A stretch of DNA of 64,000 bases from Streptomyces sp. NBC_00569 (GTDB lineage: Bacteria; Actinomycetota; Actinomycetes; Streptomycetales; Streptomycetaceae). Under the pieces are notes generated by a model that was not told where the DNA came from, ran no database searches, and saw only the letters and a program-made list of their open reading frames with translations. A program made the position numbers and the translations under genes. The stretch covers positions 9,665,001-9,729,000 of the forward strand of contig NZ_CP107783.1 in the NCBI RefSeq assembly GCF_036345255.1, in the 5' to 3' direction. Positions 47,138-55,710 of this stretch are shown here, in pieces (the stretch's first letter is position 1; each line of letters begins with the position of its first letter).

Positions 47138-49966
47138 GTGACCGAAAGACTCCCGCTCCACCCGGACGCGGCACCGCCGACGGACAAGCGCGTCGACGAC
47201 CTGCTGTCCCGGCTCACGCTCGACGAACGCATCGCGCTGCTGCACCAGTTCACGCCGGGTGTGGAGCGGGTCGGCCTCGCCGCGTTCCGCACCGGGCAGG
47301 AGGCACTGCACGGTGTGGCGTGGATGGGCCCGGCCACCGTGTTCCCGCAGTCCGTCGGACTCGGCGCGACCTGGAACGACGACCTGGTGCGGCGGATCGG
47401 CGACGCCGTCTCCGCCGAAGTGCGCGCGATGCGCGAGCGCGACGACCGGATCGGCCTCAACGTCTGGGCGCCCACGGTCAACCTCCTCCGCCACCCGCTG
47501 TGGGGCCGGAACGAGGAGGGCTACTCCGAGGACCCGCACCTCACCGCCGCCATCGCCACCGCCTACACGCGCGGCCTGCGCGGCACCCACCCCACGTTCT
47601 GGCGCACCGCCCCCGTCCTCAAGCACTGGCTCGCCCACAACAACGAGACGCTCAGGGACACGTCGAACTCCTGCGTCCGCCCCCGCGTCCTGCACGAGTA
47701 CGACCTCAAGGCCTTCCGCGCCCCCGTCGAGGCGGGCGCCGTCGCCGGCGTCATGCCCGCCTACAACCTGGTCAACGGCCGCCCCAACCACGTATCGCCC
47801 CATCTGCGCGAGCAGTTGCGCACCTGGACCGGCCAGGAACTCCTCGTGTGCTCGGACGCCGGCGCGCCCAGCAACCTCGTCGACTCCGAGCACTACTTCG
47901 ACACCCACGAGGAGGCCACCGCCGCCGCCCTCGTCGCGGGCGTCGACAGCTTCACCGACCACGGCACCGACTCCTCGACGATCACCGGGCGGATCCGCCG
48001 CGCCCTCGACCAGGGCCTGATCTGCGCATCGGACATCGACACCGCCGTACGCCGACAGCTCGATGTGCGGCTACGCCTGGGCGAGTTCGAGGACCGTGAC
48101 CCCTTCGAAGGCGCCGGGGCCTTCGACACGGAGGAACACCGCGCCCTCGCGCAAGAAGCCGCCGAGCAGGCGGTCGTGCTGCTCAAGAACGACGGCCTGC
48201 TCCCGCTGCCCGACACGGCCCACATCGCCCTCGTCGGTCTGCTCGCCGACGAGTGCAAGACGGACTGGTACAGCGGCACCCTCATCCACCGCTCCACCCC
48301 GCTCGACGGCCTGCGCGAGCGGTTCGGCACCGAGCACGTCACCTTCACGGAGGGCGTGGACCGGGTGCGGCTGCGGTGCGACGCCGGATGGCTGTACGTG
48401 CCCGAGAGCGACGCCGACGCGAGCGCGCGCGGTGCCGAGGGCGCCCTCGACCCCGCCCTCCTCGCGGGCCGCACCGACCTCCCGCCGCTCACCACCGTCA
48501 CCGAGCCGGGCACCGAGCTCGCCCTCGTCGACTGGGGTAACGGCGTCCTCACCCTGCGCGCACCCGACGGCCGCTACCTGTCCGTCGCCGAGGACGGCTT
48601 CGTGCGGGCGTCCGCCGAGCAGCCCGGCGGCTGGGTCGTCCAGGAGACGTACACCCTGGAACGGCACGGAGACGCTCACCTCCTGAGGCACACGGGCACG
48701 GGCCGGTACGTCGCTGTCACCACCGACGGCGTGAAGGTCGCCGAGCAGGGCACGGCCTTCGAGATGGAGTACGTGGAGCGCGGCGCGGACGCCGTGGCGC
48801 GGGCGGCCGCCGACGCCGACGTGGTGATCGTCGTCGCGGGCAACGACCCGCACATCAACGGCCGCGAGACCGAGGACCGCACGACACTCGCCCTCCCCGC
48901 CCACCAGGACCGGCTGTGGCGAGCGGCCCGCGCCGCCAACCCGAACACCGCCCTGGCCCTGATCGGCGCCTACCCCTACGCCGTGCCCGACGCGGCCACC
49001 GAACTCCCCGCCCTGCTGTGGACCGCCCATGGCGGACAGGCCGCGGGCCGCGCCCTCACCCGGGTCCTCGCGGGCGACGTCAGCCCCGCCGGACGCCTCC
49101 CCCAGACCTGGTACGCCGTCGACAGCGACCTGCCGGACCTGCTCGACTACGACATCATCGGCTCCCGCCAGACCTACCTCTACTTCGAGGGCACACCGCT
49201 GTACCCCTTCGGACACGGCCTGTCCTACGCCTCGTTCGACCACGACGGACTCGTCGTGCACCGCGGCGCCGACACACTCGAGTGCACCTTCACCGTCACC
49301 AACACCGGCACCACCCCCGCCGACGAGGTCCCGCAGCTGTACGTCCGCCCGCTCGGCATGCCCGTGCCGCGCCCGCGCCGCCAGCTCCTCGCGCACCGCC
49401 GTCTCGCCCTCGCGCCGGGGGCGTCGGAGCGCGTCACCTTCTCCGTGCCCCTCGCCGACCTCGGCCACTGGGACGTCACCCGCGGCCGCTGGAGCGTCAC
49501 CTCGGGGACGTATGAACTGCTCGTCGGCGCCTCCAGCGAGGACATCCGCCTCACCACGCGCCTGACCCTCGACGGCGACGAGCCCGCGCCCCGTCCCGTG
49601 CTCATCGACGGCCTGGACGCGGCGGCGTACGACGAACAGCGCGGCACGGCGATCGTCGACCGCACGAAGACGTCCGGCGACGCCGTCACCGCCACCGGGC
49701 CCGACGCCGAACTCCTCTACAGAGCCTGCGACCTGGGCGCCGACGGAGTGTGCGCAGTGCGCGTGACGGTCGCGGGCGCGGGCGCGGGCACCGTCACCAT
49801 CGGGGACGGCGGCACCGTCACCGTCCCGGCGACCGGTGGCCCGTACGACTACATCACACTGGACGCCGACTTCACCGCCCGCGGAGTACGTGACCTGCGC
49901 GTGCGGCTCGGCGGCGAGACCCGTCTGGCCCGGCTCACTTTCATCCCACGGGGGACCACCGTATGA
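47138..49966 (+). CDS. GH3 beta-glucosidase with inserted and C-terminal beta domains
   Basis: The 942-residue cytoplasmic enzyme starts at GTG 47138 after AAGGGA. It has the GH3 (beta/alpha)8 domain (DLLSRLTLDERIALLHQFTP, LGATWNDDLVRRIGDAVSAE) with the nucleophile Asp240 in LLVCSDAGAPSNL. The alpha/beta domain (EQAVVLLKNDGLLPLP, VVAGNDPHINGRETEDRTTL) and the FnIII-like end (TYLYFEGTPLYPFGHGLSYA) follow. Between the parts of the second domain, about residues 440-550, lies an insert resembling a beta-trefoil/fascin-like module (GVLTLRAPDGRYLSVAEDGF, HTGTGRYVAVTTDGVKVAEQ). About 120 residues of another beta-sandwich (CBM6-like) end the protein. In this cluster it would release glucose from trimmed oligosaccharides. 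Confidence 0.9.
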   Translation: MTERLPLHPDAAPPTDKRVDDLLSRLTLDERIALLHQFTPGVERVGLAAFRTGQEALHGVAWMGPATVFPQSVGLGATWNDDLVRRIGDAVSAEVRAMRERDDRIGLNVWAPTVNLLRHPLWGRNEEGYSEDPHLTAAIATAYTRGLRGTHPTFWRTAPVLKHWLAHNNETLRDTSNSCVRPRVLHEYDLKAFRAPVEAGAVAGVMPAYNLVNGRPNHVSPHLREQLRTWTGQELLVCSDAGAPSNLVDSEHYFDTHEEATAAALVAGVDSFTDHGTDSSTITGRIRRALDQGLICASDIDTAVRRQLDVRLRLGEFEDRDPFEGAGAFDTEEHRALAQEAAEQAVVLLKNDGLLPLPDTAHIALVGLLADECKTDWYSGTLIHRSTPLDGLRERFGTEHVTFTEGVDRVRLRCDAGWLYVPESDADASARGAEGALDPALLAGRTDLPPLTTVTEPGTELALVDWGNGVLTLRAPDGRYLSVAEDGFVRASAEQPGGWVVQETYTLERHGDAHLLRHTGTGRYVAVTTDGVKVAEQGTAFEMEYVERGADAVARAAADADVVIVVAGNDPHINGRETEDRTTLALPAHQDRLWRAARAANPNTALALIGAYPYAVPDAATELPALLWTAHGGQAAGRALTRVLAGDVSPAGRLPQTWYAVDSDLPDLLDYDIIGSRQTYLYFEGTPLYPFGHGLSYASFDHDGLVVHRGADTLECTFTVTNTGTTPADEVPQLYVRPLGMPVPRPRRQLLAHRRLALAPGASERVTFSVPLADLGHWDVTRGRWSVTSGTYELLVGASSEDIRLTTRLTLDGDEPAPRPVLIDGLDAAAYDEQRGTAIVDRTKTSGDAVTATGPDAELLYRACDLGADGVCAVRVTVAGAGAGTVTIGDGGTVTVPATGGPYDYITLDADFTARGVRDLRVRLGGETRLARLTFIPRGTTV

Positions 49967-52188
49967 AGTTCACCGACGGTTTCTGGCTGATGCGCGACGG
50001 GGTCCACGCCGCGTACGCCACCGAGGTCCGCCAGATCCTGGCCGCCGACGACCGGTTCACCGCGTACGCCGCCGTCCGGCACGTCCGCGACCGCGGCGAC
50101 ACCCTCAACCAGCCTCTGATCACCATCGACTGCTTCGCCCCCGCCGAGGGCGTCATCGGCGTCCGCTTCACCCACCACGCGGGCAAGCGGCACCGGGGCC
50201 CCGACTTCGAGCTGCTGCCCTCCGAAGGCGGCGCCGGCGCACAGGTGACCCGCGAGGACACGGTCACCGAGCTGACGACGGGCCCGCTCACCCTCCGCCT
50301 GGACACGGCAGGGGAGTGGGGCCTGGAATTCCTCGACTCCTCAACAGGACGCCGGCTGACGGCCGTCGAACACAAGGGCACCGCCTTCGCCACCACCCCC
50401 GACGGCGCCCACCACATGGTCGCCCAGCTCGCGCTCGGCGTCGGAGAGCACATCTACGGCCTCGGCGAACGCTTCACCCCGTTCGTCAAGAACGGCCAGA
50501 CGGTGGACATCTGGCAGGCCGACGGCGGCACCAGCAGCGAACAGGCCTACAAGAACGTCCCGTTCCACCTCTCCTCCCGCGGCTACGGCGTCCTCGTCAA
50601 CCACCCCGGGAAGGTCGGCTACGAGATCGGCACGGAGTCCGTCGGCCAGCTCCAGTTCAGCGTCGAGGACCAGTCGATCGAGTTCTACGTCGTCGCGGGC
50701 CCGACCCCGAAAGACGTGCTGCGCCGCTACACCGGGCTCACCGGCCGCCCCGCCCTCCCGCCGGCCTGGTCGTTCGGCCTGTGGCTCACGACCTCCTTCT
50801 GCACCGAGTACGACGAGGAGACGGTCACGTCGTTCGTCGACGGCATGGCCGAGCGCGACATTCCGCTCACCGTCTTCCACTTCGACTGTTTCTGGATGCG
50901 CGAGTACCAGTGGTCCGACTTCACCTGGGACCCGGACGTCTTCCCCGACCCGGTCGGCATGCTGCGCCGGCTCAAGGCACGCGGTCTGCGCATCAGCATG
51001 TGGATCAACCCGTACATCGCCCAGAAGTCCCCACTCTTCGACGAGGGACTGGCGTTGGGTCATCTGGTCCGCAAGCCGAACGGCGACGTCTGGCAGTGGG
51101 ACCTGTGGCAGCCCGGCATGGCGCTCGTCGACTTCACCGACCCGGCCGCGCGCGACTGGTACGCGGGCAAGCTGCGCGGCCTGCTCGACATGGGAGTCGA
51201 CAGCTTCAAGACGGACTTCGGCGAGCGCGTTCCGACCGATGTCGTCTGGCACGACGGCTCCGACCCCGCGCGCATGCACAACTACTACGCGCACCTCTAC
51301 AACCGCACCGTCTTCGAGCTGCTGGAGAAGGAGCGCGGCAGCGGAGAGGCGGTCGTCTTCGCCCGCTCGGCGACGGCCGGCGGCCAGCAGTTCCCGGTGC
51401 ACTGGGGCGGTGACTGCTTCGCCTCGTTCACGGCGATGGCGGAGTCGCTGCGCGGTGGCCTCTCCCTGTCGCTGTCGGGCTTCGGCTTCTGGTCGCACGA
51501 CATCGGCGGCTTCGAGGGCACCCCCGACCCGGCCGTCTTCAAGCGCTGGCTCGCCTTCGGTCTGCTCTCCTCGCACAGCCGCCTGCACGGCAACGTCTCG
51601 TACCGGGTGCCGTGGGCATTCGGCGAGGAAGCGGTCGACGTGGCACGGAAGTTCACGCGTCTCAAGCACCGCCTCATGCCGTACCTGTACGAGGCGGCGG
51701 TTGAGGCGCACCGCACCGGCGTCCCCGTGATGCGCCCGATGCTCCTCGACTTCCCGGACGACCCCACATGCCGGGTCCTGGACCGCCAGTACATGCTCGG
51801 CCCCGACCTGCTCGTCGCGCCGGTGTTCTCGGCGGACGGCGACGTCGAGTTCTATCTGCCCGAGGGCACGTGGACGCGGCTGCTGACGGGGGAGCGGGTC
51901 GAGGGCGGGCGCTGGCTGCGCGAGACCCACGGTTTCGACAGCCTGCCGCTGTTCGTCCGTCCCGGCGCGGTCGTCCCGCTCGGCGCGGACGACCGGCGCC
52001 CCGACGGCGACTGGACGGACGGCGTCACTCTGCTCGTCGCGCCGGGCGCGCGAGACGTGACGGTGACGGTGCCGGACCACGGCGGGAGCACCGCCGCCGC
52101 GTACCGGGTGCGCCGGGACGCCGTCGACGGGGCAGTCACGGTGGAGGTCGCAGGAACGAAACTCCCTTACGAGGTAAGGGAGTTGTAG
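49963..52188 (+). CDS. GH31 alpha-xylosidase (YicI-like)
   Basis: The 741-residue enzyme overlaps the GH3 stop by four bases (ATGA) and is clearly co-expressed with it. GH31 landmarks are VGEHIYGLGERFTPFVKNGQ, then HFDCFWMREYQWSDFTWDPD, the nucleophile Asp418 in SFKTDFGERVPTD and the acid/base Asp513 in GFWSHDIGGFEGTPDP. The FKTDFGE pattern with CFWMREYQW is that of bacterial alpha-xylosidases, which remove the alpha-1,6-xylose of isoprimeverose and xyloglucan oligosaccharides. It has no signal peptide. The 3' end of the gene contains a hairpin (52161-52183). Confidence 0.92.
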   Translation: MKFTDGFWLMRDGVHAAYATEVRQILAADDRFTAYAAVRHVRDRGDTLNQPLITIDCFAPAEGVIGVRFTHHAGKRHRGPDFELLPSEGGAGAQVTREDTVTELTTGPLTLRLDTAGEWGLEFLDSSTGRRLTAVEHKGTAFATTPDGAHHMVAQLALGVGEHIYGLGERFTPFVKNGQTVDIWQADGGTSSEQAYKNVPFHLSSRGYGVLVNHPGKVGYEIGTESVGQLQFSVEDQSIEFYVVAGPTPKDVLRRYTGLTGRPALPPAWSFGLWLTTSFCTEYDEETVTSFVDGMAERDIPLTVFHFDCFWMREYQWSDFTWDPDVFPDPVGMLRRLKARGLRISMWINPYIAQKSPLFDEGLALGHLVRKPNGDVWQWDLWQPGMALVDFTDPAARDWYAGKLRGLLDMGVDSFKTDFGERVPTDVVWHDGSDPARMHNYYAHLYNRTVFELLEKERGSGEAVVFARSATAGGQQFPVHWGGDCFASFTAMAESLRGGLSLSLSGFGFWSHDIGGFEGTPDPAVFKRWLAFGLLSSHSRLHGNVSYRVPWAFGEEAVDVARKFTRLKHRLMPYLYEAAVEAHRTGVPVMRPMLLDFPDDPTCRVLDRQYMLGPDLLVAPVFSADGDVEFYLPEGTWTRLLTGERVEGGRWLRETHGFDSLPLFVRPGAVVPLGADDRRPDGDWTDGVTLLVAPGARDVTVTVPDHGGSTAAAYRVRRDAVDGAVTVEVAGTKLPYEVREL
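52161..52183 (+). terminator. Hairpin inside the last codons of the GH31 gene
   Basis: ACTCCCTTAC-GAG-GTAAGGGAGT is a perfect 10-bp stem with a 3-base loop. It covers the final codons up to two bases before the TAG stop at 52186-52188. Only 18 bp separate this gene from the convergent GH5 gene, so a terminator here would be economical for both strands. Confidence 0.55.
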
Positions 52189-52206
52189 TCCGTTCGGTGT
52201 GCTCGG

Positions 52207-53931
52207 TCAGGAGACGGCGGTGCCCGTCACCGTGTCTCCCGACCGCGTCACCTGGTACGTGACGGTGGCGCCGCTCCAGAAATGGAAGGTGAGAGTCACC
52301 GGCACACCGTCCTTGAGAGAGTTCAGGAAGTCGGCGGTGAGCCTGAGCGTGCCGCCGTCGTAGTCCGGGGCGAACGCGGTGCCGAACTGCTGGTACGACG
52401 TCCAGTCGGCCGGACCCGCGTTGGCGCCGTCGGCGTATCTGGCCTCCATGGTCGCGAGGGAGTCGCCCCGGAACCGGGCGGGGGCCGCGAAGGAGGAGGT
52501 CGTCCCCGTCGTGTCCGCGAGCAGCGGCGGGTCATACGTCGTCACGTCGATCCGCCACGGCACCCCGGACGAGAACCGGGCCTGAAGCGTGGCGTTCACC
52601 CCGTACGCGCGGTCCCCCGTCAGCCGCTTCAGAGCGGCCGCCGTCAGCGTGAGCCGGTCACGGGACACGGTGTAGTCGACGCCTTGGGCGAGCTTCTTGC
52701 CGCCCAGCCAAAGCCCCCTGAACGATGTGCCGTTGAGGTTGAGGGTGAGCGACTGGTCCGTGACCGGGTCGGCCTTGCGGACGTACACCTTGCCGGACGA
52801 AGCGGTACCCGAGCGCGTCGTCCAGCTCGACTTGACGAGAGCGAAGAGGGCGGGGTCGCGCCAGCGCAGCGTCTCACGGTTCAGCAGCGAGAACGGGTCC
52901 CACAGCGCGGTGGTGACGCCGTTGACGCGGGCTGTGTGACCGAGCGCCTCGAAGTACTTCAGGGCCTCGCCGCGCTCGACATAGTCCTGATGCGTGTAGT
53001 CCGGGTAGCTCAGGAGCCCGTACTCGCCCAGGTACACCGGAATGCCCTTGGCGACGAACGTGTCGTGCATCCGCGCGAAGGCGTCGGTCATGTCCTGCTG
53101 GACGGTGGCGTCGAAGCGGGTGTAGCCGGCGATGTTCACGCTGAACGGCCAGAAGCTGTAGTAGTGCACGGTCGCGACCAGGTTGGGGTCGTCGAGCCCG
53201 TCGATGGTGGCTGCCAGGTCGTCCATGAGGGTCTGGTCCGGAGTGGCGCCGACGGTGGGCAGGACGAGGAGGCGCTGCGCGTTCGCGCCGCCCGACGCGC
53301 GCACGATGCTGTGGAACGAGGTGTTGAGCTCGTCGACCAGCGCCGTCTTCCGGGCGTCGTCGGCGTTGTCGAAGGCCGGTTCGTTGATGCTCTCGAAGAG
53401 CAGAGTGCGCGGTTCGTCCTTGAACGCAGTGGCGATCTGCTGCCAGGTCGCGTCGTAGCGGGCGAGCACCTGGTCGTGGTCGGTGGACATCTTGTTGATC
53501 CACTGCCAGGAGTCGTGGTGCATGTTCAGCACGACGCGCAGACCGTCCGCCTGGGCCCAGTCGACCACCTGCCGAACCCGGCTCAGGAACGCGGCGTCGA
53601 TCGTGTAAGGCGCCTGGTCCGACTGGTGGTTGCCCCAGGTGACGGGGATGCGCACGCTGCGGAAACCCTGGCTCCTGACGGTGTCGAAGAGCGCCTTGGT
53701 GACCGGCGGGTTGCCCCAGGACGTCTCATCGGGGACGGCGTCGAGGGTGTTGCCCAGGTTCCAGCTGGGCTGCATGGCGGCGACGGTGTCCATGGCGGAG
53801 GCGGCCGCGGCCGGAGCCGGGCGGGCAGCGGCCACAGCCCCTGTCCGGGAGGTGCTGACGGTGGTGAGCAGGGCCAGGAAGAGGCCCGCCAACCGTCCGA
53901 CGCGGCGTCTGCGGCTCCGTGCTTGTCTCAT
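52207..53931 (-). CDS. Secreted GH5 (subfamily 4-like) endo-glucanase with CBM_X2 and CBM46
   Basis: The 574-residue enzyme has an arginine-rich signal peptide. The GH5 barrel (SWNLGNTLDAVPDETSWGNP, RSVRIPVTWGNHQSD) has the acid/base Glu184 in LFESINEPAFDNA and the nucleophile Glu303 in PVYLGEYGLLSYP. Around residues 390-470 follows an X2-type Ig domain (SLTLNLNGTSFRGLWLGGKK), and from about 475 to the end a CBM46-like domain (RGDSLATMEARYADG, GVPVTLTFHFWSGATVTYQV). This GH5_4-X2-CBM46 order is known from enzymes that degrade xyloglucan and beta-glucan. It follows GH43 by 51 bp and likely shares its operator-controlled promoter. Confidence 0.9.
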   Translation of the reverse strand: MRQARSRRRRVGRLAGLFLALLTTVSTSRTGAVAAARPAPAAAASAMDTVAAMQPSWNLGNTLDAVPDETSWGNPPVTKALFDTVRSQGFRSVRIPVTWGNHQSDQAPYTIDAAFLSRVRQVVDWAQADGLRVVLNMHHDSWQWINKMSTDHDQVLARYDATWQQIATAFKDEPRTLLFESINEPAFDNADDARKTALVDELNTSFHSIVRASGGANAQRLLVLPTVGATPDQTLMDDLAATIDGLDDPNLVATVHYYSFWPFSVNIAGYTRFDATVQQDMTDAFARMHDTFVAKGIPVYLGEYGLLSYPDYTHQDYVERGEALKYFEALGHTARVNGVTTALWDPFSLLNRETLRWRDPALFALVKSSWTTRSGTASSGKVYVRKADPVTDQSLTLNLNGTSFRGLWLGGKKLAQGVDYTVSRDRLTLTAAALKRLTGDRAYGVNATLQARFSSGVPWRIDVTTYDPPLLADTTGTTSSFAAPARFRGDSLATMEARYADGANAGPADWTSYQQFGTAFAPDYDGGTLRLTADFLNSLKDGVPVTLTFHFWSGATVTYQVTRSGDTVTGTAVS

Positions 53932-53982
53932 ACGGGGTCCCTTTCAGCGGCTGGGTTCGGTGGTCCCGGTCAGCAGCCGGGT

Positions 53983-55461
53983 TCAGACGGTGAGCGGCTC
54001 GTAGCGGAACCAGTCGAAGTGGGCGGTGCCGTCCGCGGCGTACAGGCCGATGACGCGGCCGGTGAATCCGCCTGCCACCTCGGTCGACAGATAGCGGCCG
54101 TCGAGGGCCGCGAGCGTGGTGAACGTGCCGTGCGGATCCTCGACGCCGAACGCGACCGTGTCCGGGCCGGTGCGCGCGTCGTGCGGGGTGTCAGTGGGCG
54201 TCACGTCGACGCCCAGCACGAGCGGCCCGCCGACTGTCGCGCGGGGTGCGGAGGCCACCACGGTGCGCAACGGTCCGACGCGGGCGATCACCCGTACTTC
54301 GGCGGCGTCGGCCTCGATCTCGTAGTGGTGCCGCTCGTCGAGCCGGACCGCTAGGCCGCCGGTGCCGTCCGCCGGGTCGAGGTGGGCGCGGACGCGGCAG
54401 GAGAGGTGCTGCTGCCGGTGGCCGACGAAGGTGACGTCGGCGGCGTCGGGCCCGGCCCCGAGGGCGTGGAGCGTCAGCCGGCCGGGTCGTTCCTTCGTGG
54501 TGCAGTGCTGTGGTGAGCGGTGGCGGAGCGAGATCCAGGAGGGTTGCAGATCGGCGTCGTCGAAGTCGTCCGTGAAGGCTTCGGCGGAGGCGGGCGCGGG
54601 CCCGGCCGTCACGGGCGGGCCGACGACCGGCCAGCCGTCCTCCCAGGTGACGGGCGCGAGGAAGGTCTCGCGGCCGAGTACGTGCCAGCCGGGGGTGCCG
54701 CCGCGCGGCCGCACCCCGAGGAACACCATCCACCACGTGCCGTCGGGCGCCTGCACCAGGTCGGCGTGGCCGGTGTTCTGTACGGGGTCGTCGGTGCTGC
54801 GGTGGGTCAGGACCGGATTGGCCGGACAAGGTTCGAAGGGGCCGGTGGGCGCGGGGCCCCGGGCCACGGAGACGGCATGACCACGCTCGGTGCCGCCCTC
54901 GGCGATCAGCAGGTACCAGTGGTCGCCCACGTGGTGCAGGTGCGGCGCCTCCGGGGCTTTGGCGCCCGGTGTGCCGGACCACAGCGGGCGCGGCTCGCCG
55001 ATCGTCTCACCGGTGTACGGATCGATGCGGACCTGGGAGATCCCGGCGACCGTGACCCAGCACGCGCCGTCCTCGTCCCAGGCGAGATCCGGGTCGATGC
55101 CGGGGACACCGGGCAGCGGGACCGGGTCCGACCAGGGGCCCGCCGGGTCGGTCGCGGAGACGAGCAGATTGCCGCCGCCCGAGCTCACATTGGTCACGAT
55201 CAGCCAGAAGCGACCGTCGTGATGGCGCAGCGTCGGCGCGTAGATCCCGGCGGAGGAGGGTGTGTCCCAGGGCAGCCGCAGCTGTGCGGGCCGGTCGAGG
55301 ACGTTGCCGATCTGCCGCCAGTGCACCAGGTCGCGACTGTGGAAGAGCGGCACCCCGGGGACGTACTCGAAGCTCGAGCACGCGAGGTAGTAGTCGTCGC
55401 CGACGCGGCAGACGCTGGGGTCCGGGTGGAACCCGGGGATGACCGGGTGTGAGTCTGCCAT
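53983..55461 (-). CDS. GH43 glycosidase (alpha-L-arabinofuranosidase/beta-xylosidase type)
   Basis: The 492-residue enzyme has the five-bladed GH43 propeller. The base Asp14 is in VIPGFHPDPSVCRVGDDYYL, the second Asp in PGIDPDLAWDEDGACWVTVA, and the acid Glu in GAKAPEAPHLHHVGDHWYLL. After about residue 310 a beta-sandwich domain (SLRHRSPQHCTTKERPGRLT and onwards) resembles the C-terminal module of xylosidase-type GH43 enzymes. It has no signal peptide. Its role here may be removal of arabinose or xylose side groups. The fifth LacI operator lies 20 bp upstream of the start codon. Confidence 0.9.
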   Translation of the reverse strand: MADSHPVIPGFHPDPSVCRVGDDYYLACSSFEYVPGVPLFHSRDLVHWRQIGNVLDRPAQLRLPWDTPSSAGIYAPTLRHHDGRFWLIVTNVSSGGGNLLVSATDPAGPWSDPVPLPGVPGIDPDLAWDEDGACWVTVAGISQVRIDPYTGETIGEPRPLWSGTPGAKAPEAPHLHHVGDHWYLLIAEGGTERGHAVSVARGPAPTGPFEPCPANPVLTHRSTDDPVQNTGHADLVQAPDGTWWMVFLGVRPRGGTPGWHVLGRETFLAPVTWEDGWPVVGPPVTAGPAPASAEAFTDDFDDADLQPSWISLRHRSPQHCTTKERPGRLTLHALGAGPDAADVTFVGHRQQHLSCRVRAHLDPADGTGGLAVRLDERHHYEIEADAAEVRVIARVGPLRTVVASAPRATVGGPLVLGVDVTPTDTPHDARTGPDTVAFGVEDPHGTFTTLAALDGRYLSTEVAGGFTGRVIGLYAADGTAHFDWFRYEPLTV

Positions 55462-55480
55462 GCTGTGTCTCTCCGTGATG

Positions 55481-55494
55481 TCGAAGCGCTTCGA
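55481..55494. promoter_or_regulatory. LacI operator 5 (GH43/GH5 unit)
   Basis: TCGAAGCGCTTCGA, a perfect palindrome 20 bp ahead of the GH43 start. It links the last two genes to the same regulator. Confidence 0.85.
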
Positions 55495-55554
55495 TTCGCG
55501 GGGAGGATATGCACGGCGGTGATGGCGTGCAAGGGGTTGAACAGGACAGAAGAA

Positions 55555-55593
55555 GGCCCTGAAGTCCCTTCGTGCTTACGGGACTTCAGGGCC
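55555..55593 (-). terminator. Terminator of the LysM gene
   Basis: GGCCCTGAAGTCCC (55555-55568) pairs perfectly with 55580-55593, giving a 14-bp stem and an 11-base loop. On the minus strand it is followed by the pyrimidine run CCTTCTTCT. It lies 118 bp after the LysM gene stop and insulates the GH43 promoter. Confidence 0.8.
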
Positions 55594-55710
55594 ACGGCAT
55601 CATCGATGCGCTTCAACAGGCAGTCGTTGGGGAGTTCCTGCTCGTACGGCAGGCACAGGACGAGCCCGGTCCGCCCGCGACGACTGCGAGCCTGATGGTG
55701 AAACCGGCTG

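Noticed and set aside
48071..49468. A 465-codon minus-strand frame opposite the GH3 gene
   Set aside because: Same reasoning: low-complexity Gly/Val/Arg composition and no family match, against a full GH3 protein on the plus strand.
50341..52080. A 579-codon minus-strand frame opposite the GH31 gene
   Set aside because: It lies entirely within the GH31 coding sequence, is arginine-rich and carries no motif; the GH31 frame has complete catalytic motifs.
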